From Mesorhizobium sp. (GTDB lineage: Bacteria; Pseudomonadota; Alphaproteobacteria; Rhizobiales; Rhizobiaceae), in contig JAUYMV010000732.1 in assembly GCA_030698645.1 (NCBI GenBank), positions 1 to 18,753 of the forward strand: DNA of 18,753 bases. Reading direction: 5' to 3'. The translations under genes and the position numbers were made by a program. Every line of letters starts with the position of its first letter. The stretch's first letter is position 1. The notes below the pieces were generated by a model, which saw only the letters and a list, made by a program, of their open reading frames with translations, did no database searches and was not told the DNA's origin. Shown piece after piece: positions 14,744-18,753 of this stretch.

Positions 14744-14862
14744 CCCCTTACCCTCCCCTTTGTGGAGAGGGTCGGCGCGAAGCGCCGGGGTGGGGGTGCT
14801 TGTGCTCGACATACCCCCACCCGCGCCTTCGGCGCGACCTCCCCACAAGGGGGAGGTAGGGG
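14744..14862. repeat. Long imperfect inverted repeat between fdsA and fdhD
   Basis: The arms 14744-14797 and 14813-14862 pair over roughly 50 bases with few mismatches around a 15-base loop (14798-14812). The inner 10 bp (GGGTGGGGGT with ACCCCCACCC) are perfect. Each arm carries its own small palindrome (GGCGCGAAGCGCC and CGCGCCTTCGGCGCG), and the outer parts are CCTCCCC/GGGGAGG-like. This resembles the mobile palindromic intergenic elements common in rhizobial genomes; membership of a named family was not tested. Its right end, AGGTAGGGG, lies nine bases before the fdhD ATG and is the only Shine-Dalgarno-like sequence there. Confidence 0.75.
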
Positions 14863-14871
14863 TTTGCGCCC

Positions 14872-15696
14872 ATGACCCGCCCGCCTCTCACGTCCACCAC
14901 CCGCCTCGCCCGCCGCGACACCGGCACGACCGCCGCCGCGCGCATGGTGCCCGAGGAAACGCCCGTGGCGCTTTCCTTTGCCGGCACGACGCATGCCGTC
15001 ATGATGGCCTCGCCCGCCGATTTCGAGGATTTCGCGATCGGCTTCTCGCTGACCGAAGGCATCATCGCCTCGCCCGAAGAAATCGACACGATCACGGTCG
15101 AGGACCATGGCGCCGGCATCGACATCCAGATCCGCCTCAAGGACAGTGCCAACACGCGCTTCGAGCAGCGCCGCCGGCGCCTCGCCGGTCCGGTCGGCTG
15201 CGGCCTTTGCGGCATCGAGTCGATCGAGGAGGCGATGCGCTCCGTCGAAAGCGTCGCCGCGGCGACGCTCGTCCTCGACGCGGCCGACATCACCCGCTCG
15301 GTCCTGCTTCTGTCAAAAGTCCAGCCGCTGCACGCCAAGACCGGCGCGGTGCACGCCGCCGGCTTCTATGTGCCCGGCCAGGGCATCGTGCTGGCGCGCG
15401 AGGATGTCGGCCGCCACAATGCGCTGGACAAGCTGGCCGGCGCGCTGGCGAAGGCCGGTGTCGACGGCACAACCGGCGCGGTCGTCGTCACCAGCCGCGT
15501 CTCGGTCGAGATGGTGCAGAAGACGGCTTCCATCGGATCGCCCGCCATCATCGCCGTCTCCGCGCCGACCGCGCTCGCCATCCGCACCGCCGAGGAGGCC
15601 GGCATGACGCTTGTCGCGCTGGTGCGCGGCGAGGAGTTCGACATTTTCGCCCATCCAGAACGCGTCACCACCGGAGAAGCCCGCCATGTCGCCTGA
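14872..15696 (+). CDS. fdhD: Formate dehydrogenase maturation sulfurtransferase FdhD (FdsC)
   Basis: A 274-residue protein of the FdhD/NarQ family, which binds bis-MGD and passes sulfur from a cysteine desulfurase to it before insertion into the catalytic subunit. Family blocks are visible: VPEETPVALSF (26-36), ASPADFEDFAIGFSLTEGII (46-65), the cysteine pair CGLCG with Cys110 and Cys113, KTGAVHAAGF, and EDVGRHNALDKL. The ATG at 14872 is used because the conserved N-terminal stretch before VPEETP would be lost with the next ATG (14944). Its ribosome binding site appears to come from the right end of the inverted repeat upstream. The 217-base gap after fdsA is the only wide one in the operon, so expression may be partly uncoupled. 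It overlaps fdsD by 11 bases. Confidence 0.95.
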   Translation: MTRPPLTSTTRLARRDTGTTAAARMVPEETPVALSFAGTTHAVMMASPADFEDFAIGFSLTEGIIASPEEIDTITVEDHGAGIDIQIRLKDSANTRFEQRRRRLAGPVGCGLCGIESIEEAMRSVESVAAATLVLDAADITRSVLLLSKVQPLHAKTGAVHAAGFYVPGQGIVLAREDVGRHNALDKLAGALAKAGVDGTTGAVVVTSRVSVEMVQKTASIGSPAIIAVSAPTALAIRTAEEAGMTLVALVRGEEFDIFAHPERVTTGEARHVA

Positions 15697-16039
15697 GGAT
15701 CACGAGACGCACCGCGCCGGCGGCCTGGCCAAGATCGTCCGCATGGCCAACCAGATCGGCACCTTCTTCCTGTCGAAGCCGCATGACGAGGGCGTCGCCG
15801 GCATCGCCGAGCACATCAACAAGTTCTGGGAGCCGCGCATGCGCCGCCATTTCTTCGAGGTGGTCGATTCCGGCGGCGGCGCGCTGCTGCCGATCGTGCT
15901 GGAGGCCTCGAAGGACGTCCGCCGCCCAGCCGAGCCGGTCAGCGCGGCCGACTCCGCGCAAGCCAATGCCGGTTCTCCGGACGGCAAGGGTTCCGCCCAT
16001 GGCGAGTCGCTGGCCGAGATCGCTTCGTCGCAAGGATAG
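15686..16039 (+). CDS. fdsD: Formate dehydrogenase delta subunit FdsD with a long tail
   Basis: A 117-residue protein. Residues 10-75 (LAKIVRMANQIGTFFLSKPHDEGVAGIAEHINKFWEPRMRRHFFE) are the FdsD family core, a small helical protein required for active FdsABG and involved with FdhD in cofactor handling. The usual length is about 70-80 residues. Here about 40 more follow, rich in Ala, Ser, Gly, Glu and Asp and apparently disordered (PAEPVSAADSAQANAGSPDG). The ATG at 15686 lies inside the 3' end of fdhD, and GGAGAAG stands about seven bases ahead, so the two are co-translated. The gene ends at a hairpin shared with the convergent dhaK. The core assignment is firm; whether the tail matters is unknown. 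Confidence 0.92.
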   Translation: MSPEDHETHRAGGLAKIVRMANQIGTFFLSKPHDEGVAGIAEHINKFWEPRMRRHFFEVVDSGGGALLPIVLEASKDVRRPAEPVSAADSAQANAGSPDGKGSAHGESLAEIASSQG

Positions 16040-16047
16040 CGCCTTCC

Positions 16048-16071
16048 CTTCTCCCCGTTCACGGGGAGAAG
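16048..16071. terminator. Short hairpin between convergent fdsD and dhaK
   Basis: CTTCTCCCCGT and ACGGGGAGAAG form an 11-bp perfect inverted repeat with only two bases between, so the real loop is about four bases. It lies 9 bases past the fdsD stop and 4 bases past the dhaK stop. There is no T tract. The unit resembles short CCTTCTCCCC palindromes that recur in rhizobial intergenic regions. It probably marks the end of both transcripts. Confidence 0.55.
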
Positions 16072-16074
16072 CGG

Positions 16075-17061
16075 CTACATCCCCCACCTCAAACCCGCCG
16101 CATGCACCGGCGCGTCCCACAGTCGCGTCGTCTCTCCATCCAGCATCGTCACGGTGATCGAGCACCCCGCCATGTCGAGCGAGGTGACGTAGGATCCGAC
16201 CAGCGAACGCGTCACGTGAACGCCCTTCGCCGCAAGGATCTTCCGCGCCGAATTGTAGACCACGTAGAGCTCCATCAGCGGCGTGCCGCCGAAGCCGTTG
16301 ACGAAGAGCAGCGCGTCGCCCTTCGCCGCCGGGCCGAGATCGCCGAGGATCGCCGCGACGATCTCCTCGGCGATCGCATCGGCGCGCTTGAGCTTGTCGC
16401 GACGGCGGCCGGGTTCGCCATGGATGCCGACGCCGAACTCCATCTCGTCCTCGCCGAGGCTGAAGGTCGGCTTGCCGGCGGCAGGCACGGTGCAGGACGT
16501 CAGCGCCACGCCCATCGACCGCGTCGCGCCGTTGACCTTTTCGCCGAGCGCCTTCAGCGCGGCGAGATCGAGTCCCTCTTCCGCCGCCGCGCCGACAACC
16601 TTCTCGACGACCAGCGTGCCGGCGACGCCGCGCCGCCCGGTCGTGTAGGAGGAGTTTTCCACCGCGACGTCGTCATTGGTGATGACGGTCTGGATGCCGT
16701 CGCCCATTTCGGCCGCCATCTCGAAGTTCATCACGTCGCCTTCGTAGTTCTTGACGATGAACAGGCACCCCGCGCCCGTGTCGACGGCTTCCGCCGCCGC
16801 CATCATCTGGTCGGGCGTCGGCGAGGTGAACACCTGGCCGGGGCAGGCCGCGTCCAGCATGCCATGGCCGACGAAGCCGCCATGCAGCGGCTCGTGGCCG
16901 GAGCCGCCGCCGGAGATCAGCGCCACCTTGCCGGGCTTCAGCTGCCTGCGGCGGACGAATTTATGCTCGTCGCCGAGGATGAGAATGTCGCCATGCGCGG
17001 CGACGAAGCCGTCGAGGCTGTCGGTCAGGATGGTCTCGACCGAGTTCATCAGTTTCTTCAT
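16075..17061 (-). CDS. dhaK: PTS-dependent dihydroxyacetone kinase substrate-binding subunit DhaK
   Basis: A 328-residue subunit that holds dihydroxyacetone covalently on a histidine while the DhaL subunit transfers phosphate from phosphorylated DhaM. Visible family blocks are LISGGGSGHEPLHGGFVG (48-65, with His56), VKNYEGDVMNF (103-113, with Asp109), and VGIHGEPGRRR with His214 as the covalent substrate ligand. The length is normal for the single-domain PTS form; no DhaL domain is fused. The ATG at 17061 is preceded by GGGAGGA at a good distance; Met5 is a less likely start. Upstream on the same strand are an HTH-like gene and an enzyme-I-like gene; dhaL and dhaM are expected beyond the window edge, which is inference. 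The role is cytosolic conversion of dihydroxyacetone to its phosphate for central carbon metabolism. Confidence 0.95.
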   Translation of the reverse strand: MKKLMNSVETILTDSLDGFVAAHGDILILGDEHKFVRRRQLKPGKVALISGGGSGHEPLHGGFVGHGMLDAACPGQVFTSPTPDQMMAAAEAVDTGAGCLFIVKNYEGDVMNFEMAAEMGDGIQTVITNDDVAVENSSYTTGRRGVAGTLVVEKVVGAAAEEGLDLAALKALGEKVNGATRSMGVALTSCTVPAAGKPTFSLGEDEMEFGVGIHGEPGRRRDKLKRADAIAEEIVAAILGDLGPAAKGDALLFVNGFGGTPLMELYVVYNSARKILAAKGVHVTRSLVGSYVTSLDMAGCSITVTMLDGETTRLWDAPVHAAGLRWGM

Positions 17062-17085
17062 GTGGTCCTCCCGTTTGGCGCCGGC

Positions 17086-17514
17086 TCATCCCTTCCCCGC
17101 GATCGACGAAATGCGCTGGATGAATTCGTTGATCGCGCGGTCGAGCGCGGCGTTCTGCTTGTCGTCGCCCATGTCCGGCACCGTCAGCGAAATGTGCCGG
17201 GTGCGCCTGGCCTCGCCGACCGGCCCCTTGCCGGGGTGCGCGACGCGGTAGGCGGCGAGAAAGCTGTCGCGCTCGGCCGGGCTGAAATGGCAGACCGAAA
17301 AGATCACAGGCAGGTGCCTGGCCGGGATCGGCGTCGAGTAGGCCGTGCCGGCGATCTGGCTGACGAAGGAGCGGTGCTTGCCGAGCGCGTCCGCCAGGCG
17401 CTGTCGAGTGCCGGACGGTCGCTGGTCGATGACGGTCGCGAGCACCGTCTTGTAGGCGCGGATCGCCGCCTCGGCCTCGGTCGGCGGCGGCGCGCCGGGT
17501 GCGTCGGTGGTCAA
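17086..17514 (-). CDS. Small HTH-like protein of the dha operon, unknown function
   Basis: A 142-residue protein starting at TTG: the start codon (17514-17512) overlaps the stop of the enzyme-I-like gene as TTGA, so translation is coupled. The first in-frame ATG upstream lies 123 bases inside the preceding gene and yields an Arg-rich, non-protein-like stretch, which favours TTG. Residues about 28-60 (RQRLADALGKHRSFVSQIAGTAYSTPIPARHLPVI) resemble an XRE-type helix-turn-helix, with LADALGKHRSFVSQIA as its core. The following FSPAERDSFLAAYRVAHPGK is helical, and a C-terminal amphipathic helix (DRAINEFIQRISSIAG) could mediate oligomerisation. No membrane segment is present. The dhaK start lies 24 bases after its stop. 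It may be a local regulator of the dha genes; no named family is recognised. Confidence 0.8.
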   Translation of the reverse strand: MTTDAPGAPPPTEAEAAIRAYKTVLATVIDQRPSGTRQRLADALGKHRSFVSQIAGTAYSTPIPARHLPVIFSVCHFSPAERDSFLAAYRVAHPGKGPVGEARRTRHISLTVPDMGDDKQNAALDRAINEFIQRISSIAGKG

Positions 17515-18753
17515 AGCGAAACCCCGGCGATCGCCGCCTTGGCGGCGGCAAGCTGCGCCGGCGCCGCGGAGAGTTCGCGCAGGCCGCTGGCGAGCAGGGC
17601 CGGGATCGCGTCCGGATTGCCGCCGGCGTCGCCGCACAGGCTGACCGCAATGCCGTTCGCGCGGCCGAAGGCTGCGACCGAGCCGATCAGCCGCAGCACG
17701 GCTGGGTTCTTCACATCGTTCAGCGCCGCGACCGATGCGTTGTCGCGCGCCGCCGCCATGACATATTGCGTCAGGTCGTTCGATCCGATCGAGAAGAAGG
17801 CGACATCGGAAAATGCCTCAGGCGCGATCGCGACCGAAGGCACCTCGACCATGATGCCGAGCGGCGGCATGCGGTGCGCAACGCCGGCAGCCGCGAGGGC
17901 GGCGGCTTCCTCCGCGAAGAGCGCAGAAGCCTGTGCATACTCGGCCGGCACGGCGATCATCGGGAACATCACCTTGAGATTGCCGTGCACCGAGGCGCGC
18001 AGCAGGGCGCGGATCTGCAGGCGGAATATCTCGGGCCGCGCCAGCGACAGGCGGATGCCGCGCAGGCCGAGAAACGGGTTGCCCTCGGCGACCGTGAACC
18101 CCGGCACCGGCTTGTCGCCGCCGGCATCCACCGTGCGGATGGTGACCGGCTTGTCGCCAGCCCATTCGAGCACCCTTCGATAGGCGCGGTACTGGGTTTC
18201 CTCGTCGGGCAGCCCATGGCCGAACAGGAACTCGGTGCGCATCAGGCCGACGCCGTCGCAGCTGGCGATGTCGATGGCGTCGGTGTCGGACGGATCGGCA
18301 ACGTTGACATGAACGAGGATGCGCGTGCCGTCGGCGGTGACGGCGGGCCGAAGCAGATAGTCCCGCGCCGCCGCCGCCCGCTTCCGGAAAACACCTCGCG
18401 CGCCGCCGAAGCGCGCAATGTCGGCGGGCGTCGGGCGCAGCGTGAGGCATCCGCGCTCGGCGTCGAGCAGCGCGATATCCCCCGCGTTCGCAGTTGCGTC
18501 GCCGAGGCCGACCACCATCGCCACGCCGCGCGAGCGCGCCAGCATGGCGACATGGCTGGCCGACGAGCCGGCCGTCAGCGCGATTCCACCGCCCCTCGAC
18601 CAGTCGGTTTCGAGAAAACGCGTGGGCGCGATGTCCTCGCCGAACAGGATCGCGCCGGCCGGGATCGAATCGGCGGCCTCGCCCGACAGCGCGCGCAGAA
18701 CCTGGTCGCGTATGTCTCTGAGGTCCGCCGCGCGGGCGCGGAAATAGTCGTCG
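17511..18753 (-). CDS. Enzyme-I-like PEP-protein phosphotransferase of the dha operon (5' end outside window)
   Basis: 413 residues of the C-terminal part of an enzyme-I-family protein, open at the window edge; the frame continues past the internal ATG at 18545 to 18753. Visible in order: the swivelling phosphohistidine domain with GGGIALTAGSSASHVAMLAR (active-site His in SSASH), the PEP-binding barrel with GLMRTEFLF and GLRGIRLSLARPEIF, the signature FFSIGSNDLTQYVMA, and the catalytic cysteine block LCGDAGG. All key residues are present, so PEP-dependent self-phosphorylation and transfer to an HPr-like domain are expected. Its place before an HTH-like gene and dhaK suggests that it supplies phosphate to the Dha kinase, possibly as part of a multidomain DhaM-type protein whose EIIA and HPr parts would lie outside. 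That part cannot be seen here. Confidence 0.93.
   Translation of the reverse strand, partial: DDYFRARAADLRDIRDQVLRALSGEAADSIPAGAILFGEDIAPTRFLETDWSRGGGIALTAGSSASHVAMLARSRGVAMVVGLGDATANAGDIALLDAERGCLTLRPTPADIARFGGARGVFRKRAAAARDYLLRPAVTADGTRILVHVNVADPSDTDAIDIASCDGVGLMRTEFLFGHGLPDEETQYRAYRRVLEWAGDKPVTIRTVDAGGDKPVPGFTVAEGNPFLGLRGIRLSLARPEIFRLQIRALLRASVHGNLKVMFPMIAVPAEYAQASALFAEEAAALAAAGVAHRMPPLGIMVEVPSVAIAPEAFSDVAFFSIGSNDLTQYVMAAARDNASVAALNDVKNPAVLRLIGSVAAFGRANGIAVSLCGDAGGNPDAIPALLASGLRELSAAPAQLAAAKAAIAGVSL

Noticed and set aside
14744..14862. Possible CRISPR unit or insertion-sequence end
   Set aside because: A single inverted repeat with no spacer series, no flanking target duplication seen, and no transposase; it fits an intergenic palindromic element better.
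16102..18183. A 693-codon plus-strand frame opposite dhaK, the HTH-like gene and the enzyme-I-like gene
   Set aside because: It spans three real genes on the other strand and reads as low-complexity Arg-rich sequence.
17511..18545. Treating the ATG at 18545 as the true start of the enzyme-I-like gene
   Set aside because: The frame continues upstream to the window edge, and the extra residues contain the start of the phosphohistidine domain (GGGIALTAGSSASH); the gene is cut by the window, not short.

Overview
The window looks like chromosomal DNA from an alphaproteobacterium of the order Hyphomicrobiales (Rhizobiales), most likely near Mesorhizobium/Phyllobacteriaceae. This is inferred from the high GC content, dense short-spaced genes, rhizobial-type palindromic intergenic repeats, a full CtrA-type box, and the set of SdhC, LeuC, FdsGBACD and PTS-type DhaK proteins. 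No sequence search was possible. No transposase, integrase, phage gene, CRISPR array, tRNA or rRNA was seen. No gene-free stretch exceeds 300 bases.

Layout. 1-359 (-): the start of sdhC, with a convincing sigma70-type promoter. 539-916 (-): a lipoprotein resembling MliC-type lysozyme inhibitors, ending at a terminator. 1066-3330 (+): an exported caspase-fold (peptidase C14) protein with TPR-like repeats. 3458-3826 (+): a small exported protein of unknown function behind a perfect TTAA-N7-TTAA (CtrA-type) box. 3833-5044 (-): a membrane GGEEF diguanylate cyclase. 5155-5454 (+): a small acidic cytosolic protein. A perfect 16-bp hairpin (5465-5500) separates it from leuC (5527-6939, -). Further minus-strand genes follow: a possible tiny ORF, an MgtC/SapB membrane protein (7184-7702) and a RelE/HigB-HigA-like toxin-antitoxin pair (7765-8387).

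The core is an NAD-dependent, molybdenum formate dehydrogenase locus on the plus strand: LysR regulator fdsR (8481-9389), then fdsG, fdsB, a DUF4287 small gene, fdsA, a repeat-filled gap, fdhD (fdsC) and fdsD. FdsA carries the bis-MGD site and most Fe-S clusters. FdsB carries FMN, the NAD site and one 4Fe-4S cluster. FdsG carries a 2Fe-2S cluster. FdhD and FdsD serve cofactor insertion and maturation. The DUF4287 gene is translationally coupled to fdsB and is not part of the classical fdsGBACD order. An OxyR-like ATAG-N7-CTAT palindrome upstream of fdsG is the likely FdsR operator.

Convergent to fdsD, on the minus strand, is a PTS-dependent dihydroxyacetone kinase region: an enzyme-I-like PEP phosphotransferase (cut by the window end), a small HTH-like protein starting at TTG inside the previous gene's stop, and dhaK. 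The most interesting points are the DUF4287 gene inside the fds operon, the coupled HTH-like gene inside the dha operon, the CtrA-type box before the unknown secreted protein, and the long inverted repeat inside the fds operon that supplies the Shine-Dalgarno-like sequence of fdhD.
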